A stretch of DNA of 64,000 nt from Ferrimonas marina (lineage in GTDB: Bacteria > Pseudomonadota > Gammaproteobacteria > Enterobacterales > Shewanellaceae), in the NCBI RefSeq assembly GCF_900129905.1, contig NZ_FQXG01000001.1, positions 434,001 through 498,000 on the forward strand. Direction: 5' to 3'. Shown in pieces: positions 23,862 to 34,019 of this stretch. The notes beneath the pieces were generated by a model. That model saw only the letters and a program-made list of their open reading frames with translations. It was not told the DNA's origin and did no database searches. The stretch's first letter is position 1, and every line of letters begins with the position of its first letter. The translations under genes and the position numbers were made by a program.

Positions 23862-23885
23862 AAGCCTCGGTGGGGACCGAGGCTT
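23862..23885 (-). terminator. Terminator after the glutamate dehydrogenase gene
   Basis: On the minus strand AAGCCTCGGT, loop CCCC, ACCGAGGCTT is followed by a run of seven Ts. It separates the dehydrogenase transcript from pyrD. Confidence 0.9.
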
Positions 23886-23912
23886 CGCACGCTTTCGACG
23901 TTGGCGCTGAGG

Positions 23913-26900
23913 TTACGACTCGGTGGCCGTGTCACAACGCATGATCAGCAGGTTCAGCTCCCGCAGGGCCACAGAGAACTTGGCGAACTCGTGACTCTTG
24001 GAGGTGCGGAACTCCGCCATCATGTGCAACCAACGATCCAAGGTGGCTTCGTTCTCGTTGACCCATTGTTCGATAATGGAATCGGCATCGCATTCACTCT
24101 GGCAGTTGCGCAAGACTACCATGGTCAGCCGGCGCTGCAACCAGTCCAGCTCCTCACGGAAGGCCGCTCGTGCCATCGCCTGCCAGTGGTTGGAGACCAC
24201 CTGGCGGTTGATCTGGTCGAGGAACCAGTGCAACTCGATGCGGGCCCCAAGCCGGAAGTAGGTCTGTGCCACCAGCGGTACGCCGTGATCCTGGCTCTCG
24301 GCGATCTCTGCCACATCCAGCGCAGAGAACAGGGTGCTCAGGCGGGCAATGTGCTGGGCCAGGGAATCCGGGACCCCCTGCTCCTGCCACTGCTGAGCAT
24401 CAGCACCAAGCTGTTGGTTCTCCTCGGCGGAGAGCAACTGTTCGAACTGGCTCTGCAGCTGCGCCAGAACCGGGGCAAAGCCCTCCACCAGGCTGGCGAT
24501 CTCCAGCTGGCCGCTGCGATGGCGCAGGAACCAACGGGTCGCCCGACGCACGGTGCGCTGCAGCTCGTACAGCATCTCGTACTGACACTGGCTACTGACC
24601 TTGCCGTCCAGGGCAATGATTTCAGACTTAACTGATTCCAAACCGAAAATTTGGGCGGCGGTAGTGTAACCGATGGCAACCTCAGAGACTGAGGCACCGG
24701 TCTCATCCCGCATACGCTGGATAAAGTTGAGTCCCATGTCGTTGATGATGCCGTTGGCCAGATCGGTGGCGATGATCTCGCCCCGCAGCGGGTGTTGCGG
24801 CATCCAGTCGCTGAACCGCTCCTGCAGACGTTGGGGGAAGTAGCCCACCAGGCTCTGGGCAAAGAAGGGATTGTCGGTGATGGCCGGATCCAGCAGCTGC
24901 TCCTTGAGCACCATCTTGGCGTAGGCCACCAGTACCGACAGCTCCGGACGGGTCAGACCCTGGCCGGCGGCCATCCGCTCGGACATCTCATCGTCGCTGG
25001 GCAGGAACTCCAGCGGACGATCCAGCTTGCCCTCTTTCTCCAGGTGGTGGATAAAGCGGATCTGCTCCTTGAGCTGATCGCCATTGCGGGTCTCGGTGAC
25101 GGAGATGGAGAGAGTCTGGTTACGGCAGTCCTCCAGCACAATCTCGGTCACCTCGTCGGTCATCTCCACCAGCAGGGCGTTGCGCTGCTTGATGGTCAGC
25201 TCGCCCTCCGCCACCAGGCGGTTGAGCAGGATCTTGATGTTGACCTCGTTGTCAGAGCAATCCACCCCGCCGACGTTGTCGACGAAGTCGGTATTGATGC
25301 GACCGCCGGTCTGGGCGTATTCGATGCGACCGAGCTGGGTCAGACCCAGGTTACCGCCCTCGCCCACCACCTTGGCCTTGAGCTCAGCACCGTCGATGCG
25401 CACCGCGTCGTTGGCACGGTCGCCCACATCCACATGGGTCTCCGACTCGCCCTTGACGTAGGTGCCGATGCCGCCGTTCCACAGCAGGTCGACCTCCATC
25501 TTCAGCAGTGCGTTGATCAGCTCGTTGGGGGTCATCTGGGTCCGCTTGGTGCCCAGCATGCTCTTCATCTGGCTGGTCAGCTTGATCGACTTGGCGCTGC
25601 GCAGGAACACGCCGCCCCCTTCGGAGATCAGGCTGGTGTCGTAATCTTCCCAGCTGGAGCGTGGCAGCTGGAACAGGCGCTCCCGCTCCACATAGCTGCT
25701 GGCCGCATCCGGGTTGGGATCGATGAAGATGTGCATGTGGTTAAACGCCGCCTGCAGGCAGATATGACGACTGAGCAGCATGCCATTACCAAACACGTCG
25801 CCGCCCATGTCCCCCACCGCCAGCACGGTGAAGTCGGTGGTCTGGCAATCGACGCCGAGTTCACGGAAGTGGCGCTTGACCGATTCCCAGGCACCGCGGG
25901 CGGTGATCCCCATCTTCTTATGGTCATAGCCGTACTGACCACCGGAGGCAAAGGCATCGCCGAGCCAGAAGTCGTACTCCTCGGAGATGGCGTTGGCGAT
26001 GTCGGAGAAGGTGGCGGTGCCCTTGTCCGCCGCCACCACCAGGTAGGGATCCGGCTCATCCAGGCAGGTGACGCCCTGGGGCGGGGTTACCTCTCCCTGG
26101 ACGATGTTGTCGGTCAGATCCAGCAGGCCGCGGATAAAGGTGCGGTAGCACTCCTGCCCTTCCGCCAGCATCCCTTCGCGGTCCGCCGGCAGTTGTTTAC
26201 AGACAAAGCCACCCTTGGCGCCACTGGGCACGATCACCGTGTTTTTCACCTGCTGGGCTTTAACCAGGCCCAGCACCTCGGTACGGAAATCCTCCCGACG
26301 ATCGGACCAGCGCAGGCCACCCCGGGCCACCTTGCCACCGCGCAGGTGAACGCCCTCCACCCGCGCGGAATAAACGAAGATCTCGTTCTTCGGCACCGGC
26401 TTGGGAAACTCGGGGATCAGCTCAGGCTCGAACTTAAAGGAGAGGTAGGGCTTGGGTGCCCCCTGTGCGTCCATCTGGTAGAAGTTGGTCCGCAGGGTGG
26501 CGAAGATCAGCTCCAGGTAGCGACGGATAATACGGTCGTCATCCAGGTTGGCCACCTCATCGAGCAGGGTGATCACCTTGTCCTGGATCTTGTCGGCGCT
26601 CTTACGGCTCTTTGGTCCAAAGCGCAGTCGGAACGCCTCCATCAGCAGCTGGGTGATCTCCGGGTAGCGGTCCAGGGTATCGGCGATGTACTGCTCGGAG
26701 AAGGTGGTGCCGATCTGGCGCATGTACTTGGCGTAGGCGCGCAGTACCGTGACCTCCAGCCCGGTCAGGCCGGCGGACAGCACCAGGTGGTTGAAGGCAT
26801 CGTCTTCGAACTGGCCGCGCCAGGTGGTGGCCAGGGCCTCCTCAAAGCGCTTCTGGTAGGCGGAGATCGGCTCGTCGCTCTGACCGCTCAGGGTCATAAC

Positions 26901-28748
26901 GAAATCGAGGATCCAGAACTCCACCCCATCGGCGGAGACCAGCTTATAGGGGCGTTCACCGATCACCCGCAGGCCGAAGTTTTCCAGCATCGGTAGGATG
27001 TCGGACAGCGGGATCGGCTCATGCTTGTGGTAGAGCTTGAGATTGACCTGGTTGGGGTGGCCCAGCTCCTGGGGCTGGTAGAACTGCATCCCCAGGCTGT
27101 GGCTGTCATCCAGCGCCAGCATCTGGTCGATATCTTCCAGCGCGGAGTTGGGCAGCACGTCCTCTTTGTAGCTGCGCGGGAAGGCTTCAACAAAGCGACG
27201 GTACAGCGCCTTGCCACGGGCCTCGCCGTGACACTCCAGCAGCGCCGCATCCAGTTTGTCTTCCCAGGTTTTTGCCAGTTCCACCAGGTTGGTTTCCAGC
27301 TCGGTGCGATCGATCTCCATCTCGTTGTCTTCAACCTTGACCAGATAGTGGGTCCGAGCCAGGGTGGACTCAGAGAAATAGGTGGTGAACTCCACCGGAT
27401 CCTTGGTTTGGAAATAGTCCGCCAGCAACGCTTGGGTGCGTACCCGCAGGTGGGTGTTGTAGCGGTCTTTGGTGGTGTAAACCAGGGCGGAGACGAAGCG
27501 GCCAAACAGGTCGCGACGCAGGAACAGCTTGACCCGGTCCCGGTCCTGCATGTGCAGGATCCCCATGGTGGCGTCGTGCAGCTGCTTCTCGGTGGCTTGC
27601 ACCAGTTCATCCCGGGGGAAGGTCTCAAGGATGTGCAGCAGTGCCTTGTGATCATGGCTGCGCGGCGGCAAGCCGCTGAGCTCCATCACCCGCTGCAGCT
27701 TCTGACGGATGCGGGGGATCTGGCTGGGGCTCTGGTTATACATGGTGGAGGCGTACAGGCCAATAAAGCGGTGCTCGCCCACCACCTGGCCCTGGTCATT
27801 GAATCGCTTCACACCGATATAGTCGATGTAGGCGGGCCGGTGTACCCGGCTCTTGGCATTGGTCTTGGTCAGGATCAGGTAATCCGGACCCAGCGCGTGT
27901 TTGCGCGCCGCTTCCGGCAGCTGCGACAGCAGCATACGTTGGTGCTGGCTGGGACGAATGGCCAGGGTGCCCAGGCTGGTTTCCGCCACCGGCTCCAGCG
28001 CCATGTCGCCCTCCACCTTCTCCAGGTTGTAGTAGCGGTAACCCAGGAAGGTGAAATGGTGATCGGAGATAAAATTCAGAAACGCCAGGCTTTCCTCGCG
28101 ATCGGCGTCATGGCCGACCTTGGGCCCCTGCTCCACCTCTTTGATCACCGTGGCCAGCTGCTTCTGCATGGTGCGCCAATCCTTGACCGAGGCACGCACG
28201 TCCTCCAGTACCGAGCCCAGCTCCTTGGAGAGAGCCTTGCGGCGCACTTCACGCTCCTGGTTGTCGATCTCCACCAGGAATACCGACAGACGCTCGTCGT
28301 CAGGCTCGGCGTCCATCACCGCCCGCACCTCGATGATCTTGCCGGACTCATCCCGGGCGATCGCCACCGGGGTGTGGATCATCAGATGGCTCTCAATGCC
28401 GTAGCGGTTCAGTGCCATGGAGACCGAGGTCACCAGGAATGGGATATCCGGTTGCACCATCTCGATGATGGTATGGGGGGAGGACCAACCGTGGGTGCTC
28501 TGGGCCGGGTTGAACACCTTGTTGATGCTCTGGTTGGCCGAGGTGTTCTGCATGCTGTGCCAAAGGCTCAGGGTGGCGCCGTAAAGTTCGGCATCCTTGC
28601 GTTGGTTCAGCTCCTCTTTCGAGAGCGTGCCGAGAAAGATACGGGCAAAACGCTCCAGCAAGGGTGCTTCCTGCTCTGAGTTCTTCTTGTGGATCAAGGC
28701 CACAACGTTTTCAAGCAGGACTGAGGGGGTGGATTGTGCTGTCGCCAT
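23913..28748 (-). CDS. gdhB: Large NAD-dependent glutamate dehydrogenase (GDH-1600 class)
   Basis: A 1611-residue protein of the large bacterial NAD-GDH family. The long N-terminal half carries ACT-like regulatory modules. The catalytic part starts near residue 790: [43 protein letters not shown] contains the catalytic Lys region, and [17 protein letters not shown] is the NAD-binding Rossmann motif. It deaminates glutamate to 2-oxoglutarate with NAD+, mainly in catabolism. It is transcribed alone: a terminator follows, and a 515-bp gap without genes precedes it. Such proteins form hexamers and are allosterically regulated by amino acids in other bacteria. Confidence 0.95.
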   Translation of the reverse strand: MATAQSTPSVLLENVVALIHKKNSEQEAPLLERFARIFLGTLSKEELNQRKDAELYGATLSLWHSMQNTSANQSINKVFNPAQSTHGWSSPHTIIEMVQPDIPFLVTSVSMALNRYGIESHLMIHTPVAIARDESGKIIEVRAVMDAEPDDERLSVFLVEIDNQEREVRRKALSKELGSVLEDVRASVKDWRTMQKQLATVIKEVEQGPKVGHDADREESLAFLNFISDHHFTFLGYRYYNLEKVEGDMALEPVAETSLGTLAIRPSQHQRMLLSQLPEAARKHALGPDYLILTKTNAKSRVHRPAYIDYIGVKRFNDQGQVVGEHRFIGLYASTMYNQSPSQIPRIRQKLQRVMELSGLPPRSHDHKALLHILETFPRDELVQATEKQLHDATMGILHMQDRDRVKLFLRRDLFGRFVSALVYTTKDRYNTHLRVRTQALLADYFQTKDPVEFTTYFSESTLARTHYLVKVEDNEMEIDRTELETNLVELAKTWEDKLDAALLECHGEARGKALYRRFVEAFPRSYKEDVLPNSALEDIDQMLALDDSHSLGMQFYQPQELGHPNQVNLKLYHKHEPIPLSDILPMLENFGLRVIGERPYKLVSADGVEFWILDFVMTLSGQSDEPISAYQKRFEEALATTWRGQFEDDAFNHLVLSAGLTGLEVTVLRAYAKYMRQIGTTFSEQYIADTLDRYPEITQLLMEAFRLRFGPKSRKSADKIQDKVITLLDEVANLDDDRIIRRYLELIFATLRTNFYQMDAQGAPKPYLSFKFEPELIPEFPKPVPKNEIFVYSARVEGVHLRGGKVARGGLRWSDRREDFRTEVLGLVKAQQVKNTVIVPSGAKGGFVCKQLPADREGMLAEGQECYRTFIRGLLDLTDNIVQGEVTPPQGVTCLDEPDPYLVVAADKGTATFSDIANAISEEYDFWLGDAFASGGQYGYDHKKMGITARGAWESVKRHFRELGVDCQTTDFTVLAVGDMGGDVFGNGMLLSRHICLQAAFNHMHIFIDPNPDAASSYVERERLFQLPRSSWEDYDTSLISEGGGVFLRSAKSIKLTSQMKSMLGTKRTQMTPNELINALLKMEVDLLWNGGIGTYVKGESETHVDVGDRANDAVRIDGAELKAKVVGEGGNLGLTQLGRIEYAQTGGRINTDFVDNVGGVDCSDNEVNIKILLNRLVAEGELTIKQRNALLVEMTDEVTEIVLEDCRNQTLSISVTETRNGDQLKEQIRFIHHLEKEGKLDRPLEFLPSDDEMSERMAAGQGLTRPELSVLVAYAKMVLKEQLLDPAITDNPFFAQSLVGYFPQRLQERFSDWMPQHPLRGEIIATDLANGIINDMGLNFIQRMRDETGASVSEVAIGYTTAAQIFGLESVKSEIIALDGKVSSQCQYEMLYELQRTVRRATRWFLRHRSGQLEIASLVEGFAPVLAQLQSQFEQLLSAEENQQLGADAQQWQEQGVPDSLAQHIARLSTLFSALDVAEIAESQDHGVPLVAQTYFRLGARIELHWFLDQINRQVVSNHWQAMARAAFREELDWLQRRLTMVVLRNCQSECDADSIIEQWVNENEATLDRWLHMMAEFRTSKSHEFAKFSVALRELNLLIMRCDTATES

Positions 28749-29263
28749 AGGGGGAATTCCTTCGCACGGGCTTATTCATTTTTATTGTCGCTATCGGTGG
28801 GACACCGAACCTGCGCTGCGAAGTGTATCACCCTTTTTCTCTCTATGTGAGCCAAAACACACCACTGTAAATACCTTGTTGTGTCAGCATTTTAGTGTGT
28901 TGAAAAAACAAGCGCATGGGGTGTGTGACTATGCAGTTTGCCGGCCCTTTAGGGGCTGACTATGCAGCCTCTTATTGACTGTTCAGAGCAGTTCCACAAC
29001 CAGCCGCCCCCCGGGCTTCGCTACACCGACTTACCGTCGGCGAAGCCCTGCCACCCCCACTTTATCGCTCCTTTTCTCGATCCCGATCACAAAACAACCA
29101 GCCCAATACACCTATTCGTTGCCTTTAGAAGCTTTAAAGCACAACATTCACGCCATCGAATGACTTCACGCCGCTTTTAGACCCCCATTCGTCTTATTGG
29201 TAAGCCTGAAGATCAATACAAACGGACGCCACGCCGAGTGGCACCAGGAACCAGGAGAACGCC
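28749..29263. other. Intergenic region between divergent units
   Basis: About 515 bp with no gene I can support; it must hold the promoters for the GDH gene (left) and the small-protein operon (right). TGACTATGCAG occurs twice in direct orientation at 28926-28936 and 28957-28967, 31 bp apart (about three helical turns), about 180-220 bp upstream of the GDH start, a possible activator site. Confidence 0.4.
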
Positions 29264-29365
29264 ATGAGCAGCAAAGACAACGAATCCAACAAGCGCACCC
29301 CGCCGGTTCAGGACCTGCTGCTAGGTCTGGTTCTGGTGCTGTTTTTCATCTTTCTGTCTGCCTGA
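29264..29365 (+). CDS. 33-residue single-span membrane protein
   Basis: A short gene (MSSKDNESNKRTPPVQDLLL, then GLVLVLFFIFLSA) with a polar, charged N-terminus and one C-terminal membrane helix ending almost at the stop, a tail-anchored topology. GGAG lies seven bases before the ATG. It is the first of four closely spaced plus-strand genes. I do not recognise it; the ribosome site and composition support translation. Confidence 0.55.
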   Translation: MSSKDNESNKRTPPVQDLLLGLVLVLFFIFLSA

Positions 29366-29400
29366 AAGCCTGAGTTCGAACCGTCAGAGGAGCGCACAGC

Positions 29401-29679
29401 ATGCCCATCTTCACCTGTGACCAGACCGGGATCCAGATCCCCTTCCTGCCCAGCCGTAAACGAAGCCTGCAGTTTCGTCAGTTGCAGACGCTGGCTAGCC
29501 AGTTGGCGACTCATCCGCAACTGGGCCCCTCTCGCTCAGCCTTGCTGAGCCCGGGAGTGAAATCTATCCGGGTTCAGTGCCGACACTGTCAGCAAGAGGG
29601 ACAGGTGGCGTTCCGCCAGCTCAAAAGTGGTAAGGGCAGCGTGGGATGTGACTGCCAACAAGAGGAGTGCGTGGCATGA
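29401..29679 (+). CDS. Small Cys-rich protein, possible zinc ribbon
   Basis: 92 residues. The C-terminal third has VQCRHCQQEGQVAF and later GCDCQQEEC: a CxxC pair and a CxC pair about 23 residues apart, compatible with a zinc ribbon, with further Cys near the end and one at position 6. The middle is basic (SRKRSLQFRQLQTL). A purine-rich GAGGAG precedes the ATG. Its stop overlaps the next gene's ATG (ATGA). Family not recognised; zinc binding is inference. Confidence 0.6.
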   Translation: MPIFTCDQTGIQIPFLPSRKRSLQFRQLQTLASQLATHPQLGPSRSALLSPGVKSIRVQCRHCQQEGQVAFRQLKSGKGSVGCDCQQEECVA

Positions 29680-29894
29680 AGCGTGCAGACAAACCGCCGG
29701 CGCCAACCTGGGCCAACCTGACCCTGCTACTGGCCTGCCTGGTCTGTGCCGGCATCACCCTGGCGATGAAACAGGGGGTGATTAAAGGACTTGAGACGGT
29801 ACCGCCGATCAGCACCCAGGAGGAGTTTATCTCCGTTTACGGCGCGTTAGAGGGACAGTCTCGATACCAGGAGTACCGGGGGATCACACGGTGA
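29676..29894 (+). CDS. Small single-span membrane protein
   Basis: 72 residues starting MKRADKPPAPTWANLTLLLA, with one membrane segment (about residues 14-32) followed by a soluble tail (VPPISTQEEFISVYGAL). The start overlaps the stop of the preceding gene by four bases with GAGGAG upstream, arguing for translational coupling. The end overlaps the next gene's GTG start. Family not recognised. Confidence 0.6.
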   Translation: MKRADKPPAPTWANLTLLLACLVCAGITLAMKQGVIKGLETVPPISTQEEFISVYGALEGQSRYQEYRGITR

Positions 29895-30199
29895 CCACCA
29901 TCGTCAGAGAGGATTGCCGCCTGCAACAGGCACTGAAGGCGCTGAGAAAAGCCAACAACCATCTGGTGGTTAGCCATGGGCTGGAGGGCAATGCCCGGGA
30001 GTCCAGCGTCTTTCAGGCACTGACCCTTGCGAGCCACGCCCAACGCTTGCTGACCGAGTGGCTGGCGGTGGGCGAGCAGGAGTACAGCATGGACGAGGAA
30101 CTTATCTGGTGGGAGCCATCAGAAACGGGCCAGGCCCAAACGTCATTGCAAGAGACGCCCTTACTGGCTCCGCCAAAGGCGGTACAACCCAAGCGATAG
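29891..30199 (+). CDS. Small hypothetical soluble protein, GTG start
   Basis: 102 residues starting (GTG) MTTIVREDCRLQQALKAL. It has a helical N-terminal two thirds and an acidic tryptophan-containing segment (EELIWWEPSETG) before a Pro/Lys-rich tail. The GTG overlaps the previous stop (GTGA), the same coupling seen in the rest of the operon. No membrane segment or recognised domain. Confidence 0.55.
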   Translation: MTTIVREDCRLQQALKALRKANNHLVVSHGLEGNARESSVFQALTLASHAQRLLTEWLAVGEQEYSMDEELIWWEPSETGQAQTSLQETPLLAPPKAVQPKR

Positions 30200-30297
30200 C
30201 GCAACGACAGCTAACACATTACGCAACTGGGTCAGACACACCAACGTGGCCTCGAAGTAACAGACAGGTTGGAAGCGACCCCTTAAACCCTTAGGCG

Positions 30298-30309
30298 CCT
30301 GACGTCAGG
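30298..30309. promoter_or_regulatory. 12-bp palindrome upstream of the DUF2860 gene
   Basis: CCTGACGTCAGG is a perfect palindrome, extended by imperfect GCG/CGC arms, 85 bp upstream of the porin-like gene. A possible operator; no known regulator consensus is assigned. Confidence 0.35.
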
Positions 30310-30393
30310 GCGCACCCATTGAAACCGCACGGCAGCGCTTGCCCCTGATGGGCAGGCCGGGATTGCTGCGCGCAAAATTTGAGAGAACGACCG

Positions 30394-31350
30394 ATGAAAC
30401 TGAACGCTGTTATGACCCTGGCCATGGTATCCACCCTGTCTGTACCGGCACTGGCCAGCAACGATTCCCGCTGGCATGGCGAACTGATCCTGGCCACCGG
30501 CTACCTGTCCACCAACTCTAACCTGAGCACCGAAGGGGACCGCCATCTGACGGATCTCGATGGCAAGGGCAGCCACACTAACGATTTTATCGTCATGCCG
30601 CTGGGCAGCCTCAACTACGAGCTGAACGACCAGCGTAACCAGCGCCTCTACCTGGGTACCTCCCGGGATGACCTGGCGGTGGGCGATCTGGCCTTTGAGG
30701 TGGGCTACCAGTATGACTTCGCCAACGGTACCCAGTTGGACTTTGCCATCCTGCCCACCGTGGTGCGCGGTGAGGTCTGGGCCAACCCCTATGACACCGA
30801 CAATCGTCGTCGCAAGGAAGACGTCGAGGGGATGGCCTACCGGTTCAAGGTCAACAACCTGATGAACTCCGGCTTCTCCCTGGACATGGGCTTTGCCACC
30901 ATGGAGGTGGACAACGAAGGGATCGAGCCGCAGAGCCTGCACCGGGATGCGGACACCTACTACCTCAAAGGCAGCTATCGGTCGATGTTCAGCGCCACCT
31001 CGGGCCTGATCACCGCCTTTGCCTATACCCATCATGACGCTGAGGGCGACGCCGCCAGCTTTGACCAGTACAAGGGGGAACTGACCTACTTCCGCCACAG
31101 CAATGGTCACAGCCTGGCACTGACCGGCAGCTACGCCTATCGCGAGTACGATGCCATTAACCCGATCTTCGATACGCGACGCAACGACGACCGTTACCGC
31201 CTGTTCCTGGCCTACGAGCAGGCCAACTTCCTGGGTTGGCAGAACTGGAGCCTGGTGTCCTTTAACGGCGTCCAGTTCAACACCTCCAGCATCGGCTTCT
31301 ACGAGAACGAGGAGTACCTGACCTCGCTGGGTTTGAGCTACCGCTTCTGA
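30394..31350 (+). CDS. DUF2860 family outer-membrane protein
   Basis: A 318-residue exported protein with signal peptide MKLNAVMTLAMVSTLSVPALAS. The mature part is rich in aromatic-ended amphipathic strands (e.g. FEVGYQYDF, YYLKGSYRSMF, LALTGSYAYREYD) and ends in a terminal Phe (SLGLSYRF), the signature of an outer-membrane beta-barrel. The pattern fits DUF2860, found in Vibrio/Shewanella. I start at the second ATG, which gives a normal signal peptide and has GAGAG upstream. A BamA/TamA-like gene follows 143 bp downstream. The solute is unknown. Confidence 0.8.
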   Translation: MKLNAVMTLAMVSTLSVPALASNDSRWHGELILATGYLSTNSNLSTEGDRHLTDLDGKGSHTNDFIVMPLGSLNYELNDQRNQRLYLGTSRDDLAVGDLAFEVGYQYDFANGTQLDFAILPTVVRGEVWANPYDTDNRRRKEDVEGMAYRFKVNNLMNSGFSLDMGFATMEVDNEGIEPQSLHRDADTYYLKGSYRSMFSATSGLITAFAYTHHDAEGDAASFDQYKGELTYFRHSNGHSLALTGSYAYREYDAINPIFDTRRNDDRYRLFLAYEQANFLGWQNWSLVSFNGVQFNTSSIGFYENEEYLTSLGLSYRF

Positions 31351-31493
31351 CCCGGCTGACGTAGCAGCCGGCCAAGCCAACCCCCATCTGAGCCCACGGC
31401 ATTGACCGTTGGGCTCCTTCCCCCACCGCTGCAGTAAAGCTCCTCCGGTTGACGGCAGGAGCCAGCACCCCGGGCCCGAGATAGGAACAGATC

Positions 31494-32717
31494 ATGAAAC
31501 GCGTCACGCTGTCATTGTCACTTTGCCTGGCCTGCGGCTTGGCTTCGCCCTGGGTTCAGGCCGAGCCGTCCGAGTTTGAGATCTATCAGACTGAGACGGT
31601 TGAAGCTGAGCTCGATACCGTGGTGATCCCCATCGTCGGGGCGATGAGCAGCACCGGGCTTATCGGCGGTGCGGTGGCGTCGGTCACCGGGCTCGGCCAG
31701 CCCCACGCACAACTGGTGGGGTTCGGTGCCTATTCGGTCAATGACAGCTACATCAGCTTCCTGGGCTACTACAACTACGCTTTGACCGAGCGTTGGGCGA
31801 TGGACCTGTCTGCCCTGCAGGCGGAATTCACCGACAGCACCCTCTACCTGGATCCCAGCGCCAATCCCCAAACCGCTGCGCCTGCCACTACCGGCATAGA
31901 CGCGGCCTACCTGCAGAGGGACCTGGCTCTGACCCTGCGCTACCGCCTGTACGAAGACACTGCGGCGGCCTCCCGGGTAAAGCTGGAGCAGGGTTTACCG
32001 GTAGGTTCTGAGTCCATCAACCGGGTTCTGTTTGAGATAGAGCCGTTCTATCAAACCCGGGATCTGCGCACCGTAGAGAGCGACAACATTGAGGGCCGAA
32101 CCTACGGCGTCAGCACGACGTTGGAGTTCGATAGCCGTGATTTCTGGCCCACCCCCAGCATTGGCCAGCACAGCTACGCCACCGTTTTGCGGGACTGGGG
32201 CGGCAGCGACCGTGCCGCCTATACCCGCTGGGAAGCTCAACACAGCCGCTACCTTGACCTGGGCAGCAGCGGCTGGAGCCGCCAGCAGACCCTGGCATTG
32301 ACCGGCTACCTGTCCGACATCCCCACCTGGGACAACACCGATCCCTCCAGCCAACCCGACTGGTTCGCCCAATCGGTGCTGGGCGGTTCAGAGCGGCTTC
32401 GCGGCTACGGCAATGATCGATTCAGTAATCGCAGCGCGCTGTTTTACGCGGCGGAGTATCGCGTCATCCCTAATTGGCAACCGCAACAACAGATCCCACT
32501 GCTGAACCGCTACGACTTTCCCTGGTGGCAGGCCGCGCTGTTTGCTGAGTTGGGCAAGACAGAGGACCGGCTCAGCCTCAGTGCACTGCACCGTGACATG
32601 GAGTGGAGTGCCGGATTCGGCCTGCGTTTCTTTATCGAGAGGATGGTGGCCCGGGCAGATTTTGGCTTTAGCGATGAGGAGAGCCTGTTCCATTTCACCG
32701 TCAACCAGGCTTTTTAA
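31494..32717 (+). CDS. BamA/TamA-family outer-membrane barrel without obvious POTRA domains
   Basis: 407 residues with signal peptide (cleaved after about residue 23, ...WVQA). Most of the mature protein is barrel; the LGGSERLRGYGNDRF stretch (around residue 295) is the conserved lid/RGY motif of the Omp85 barrel. It ends FTVNQAF with the terminal Phe recognised by the BAM complex. At about 380 mature residues there is no room for POTRA repeats, so it is a compact 'surface antigen D15' type protein. It may act with the preceding barrel in an envelope task, but that is only proximity. Confidence 0.75.
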   Translation: MKRVTLSLSLCLACGLASPWVQAEPSEFEIYQTETVEAELDTVVIPIVGAMSSTGLIGGAVASVTGLGQPHAQLVGFGAYSVNDSYISFLGYYNYALTERWAMDLSALQAEFTDSTLYLDPSANPQTAAPATTGIDAAYLQRDLALTLRYRLYEDTAAASRVKLEQGLPVGSESINRVLFEIEPFYQTRDLRTVESDNIEGRTYGVSTTLEFDSRDFWPTPSIGQHSYATVLRDWGGSDRAAYTRWEAQHSRYLDLGSSGWSRQQTLALTGYLSDIPTWDNTDPSSQPDWFAQSVLGGSERLRGYGNDRFSNRSALFYAAEYRVIPNWQPQQQIPLLNRYDFPWWQAALFAELGKTEDRLSLSALHRDMEWSAGFGLRFFIERMVARADFGFSDEESLFHFTVNQAF

Positions 32718-32803
32718 TCCCAGCCAAGGGCACCCTGAGCCGGGCCGCCGCGTGACCCAGATCACACACCACAAAACACGAAGCCAAAAATCAACCTTTA
32801 GTA

Positions 32804-32832
32804 TTGTTTAGACTCCTATTCGTCCGTATTAT
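32804..32832 (+). promoter_or_regulatory. Candidate promoter of the RND efflux operon
   Basis: TTGTTT (32804-32809), 17-bp spacer, TATTAT (32827-32832), 66 bp before the adaptor ATG. A modest sigma-70 match; no repressor site is identifiable. Confidence 0.35.
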
Positions 32833-32897
32833 CACCACAACTTTAGCCCAGTCGCCTCCGATTGGGTTTACCCAGACCCAACAAGAGAGACGCTGAA

Positions 32898-33944
32898 ATG
32901 AAACTGACTCCCGTCACCTGTGCATTGGCCCTGACCTTGCCCTCCCTGCTGATGGGCTGCAGCGAGGCACCGCAACTGACCCAGAGCCAAGCCCCTATCC
33001 GCCCGGCCCTGGTAGAGACCGTGAATGCCGAGGTGAGTGCCAGCCATCAGTTCTACGGTGCCGTACGCGCCGCCCACCGTGCCGACCTGGCGTTTCAGAC
33101 CGGCGGTCGCCTGATCGCCGTCAAGGTAGACAAAGGCGATCGTGTGGTCGCTGGCCAGGTACTGGCCCAGCTGGATGCCAAAGAGGTAGAGCTGGCGCTG
33201 GCTTCGGCACAGGCCGAACTCAACCGTATCCGGGCGGATTATCAGCGTGCCCTGGCCATCTTTGAGAAAAGCCAGGCCATCTCCCTGGCAGACCTGGAAA
33301 CCATCAGCACCAAGCTGGAGCTGGCTGGCCTGCGGGTGATGGAAGCCCAGCGTGCCGTGAAGGACACCACCCTGACCGCCCCGTTCGACGGCATCATCGG
33401 CGATCGCCTGGTGGACAACCACACCCAGGTCCCCGCCAATCAGACCGCCTTTGTTATCCACGACCTGGAGCAACTGGAGGTGGCCATCGACGTACCGGAT
33501 CGGATCGTGGCTGCCGGCGGTTACCAGGTAAACGGCGTGGCGGAGATCAATGCCCTGCCCGGCCGCCAGTTTGATGTGGCGATGACCAGCTACAGCACCA
33601 CCGCCAACGAAGCCAGCCCCACCTACCAGGTGATCTTCAGCTTCTCTGGCCTGGACGATGCCGTGGTACTGCCGGGTATGGCGGCCAAGGTGATCCCCTT
33701 TGCCGATGATTCGCAAAAGGCGGTAACCGTGCCGCTGACCGCGCTGGTGCCGGACAACCTGGGCAGTCACTTTGTCTGGGTAGTGGACAGCGACAACACC
33801 GTTCACCAGCGCAATGTGCAGGTGGGAGAGATCAGCCACAACCGGGTGGTGGTTTCACCGCTGGATAACGGCGAGCGGGTCGTTACCGCCGGTGTCTCCG
33901 CCCTGGCCGAAGGCCAGACCATCCAACCGACCGAGCAGATCTGA
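32898..33944 (+). CDS. RND efflux periplasmic adaptor, lipoprotein
   Basis: 348 residues of the HlyD/AcrA (MFP) family. Lipoprotein signal with lipobox LLMGC at about residues 18-22. Then the barrel-sandwich half (RAAHRADLAFQTGGRLIAV), a helical hairpin (residues about 95-150) with VVAGQVLAQLDAKEVELAL before it, and the beta-barrel domain with LTAPFDGIIGDRLVDNHTQV. It links the inner-membrane RND pump to an outer-membrane channel, which is not encoded here. The pump gene follows 75 bp downstream. The start is chosen for the lipoprotein signal and the upstream AGAGAG. Confidence 0.92.
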   Translation: MKLTPVTCALALTLPSLLMGCSEAPQLTQSQAPIRPALVETVNAEVSASHQFYGAVRAAHRADLAFQTGGRLIAVKVDKGDRVVAGQVLAQLDAKEVELALASAQAELNRIRADYQRALAIFEKSQAISLADLETISTKLELAGLRVMEAQRAVKDTTLTAPFDGIIGDRLVDNHTQVPANQTAFVIHDLEQLEVAIDVPDRIVAAGGYQVNGVAEINALPGRQFDVAMTSYSTTANEASPTYQVIFSFSGLDDAVVLPGMAAKVIPFADDSQKAVTVPLTALVPDNLGSHFVWVVDSDNTVHQRNVQVGEISHNRVVVSPLDNGERVVTAGVSALAEGQTIQPTEQI

Positions 33945-34019
33945 ATCCACTGCTCACCTGATTGCAGATATGGCGTTGTTTTTTGGCGCCAAAATGAATT
34001 ACCCCACTGAGGCAACCCA

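Noticed and set aside
25727-25746. GTGCATGTGGTTAA inside the glutamate dehydrogenase gene as a further palindrome copy
   Set aside because: Only the right half matches TTACCACATGTGGTAA; the left half does not, and it is explained by coding sequence (His-Met-His).
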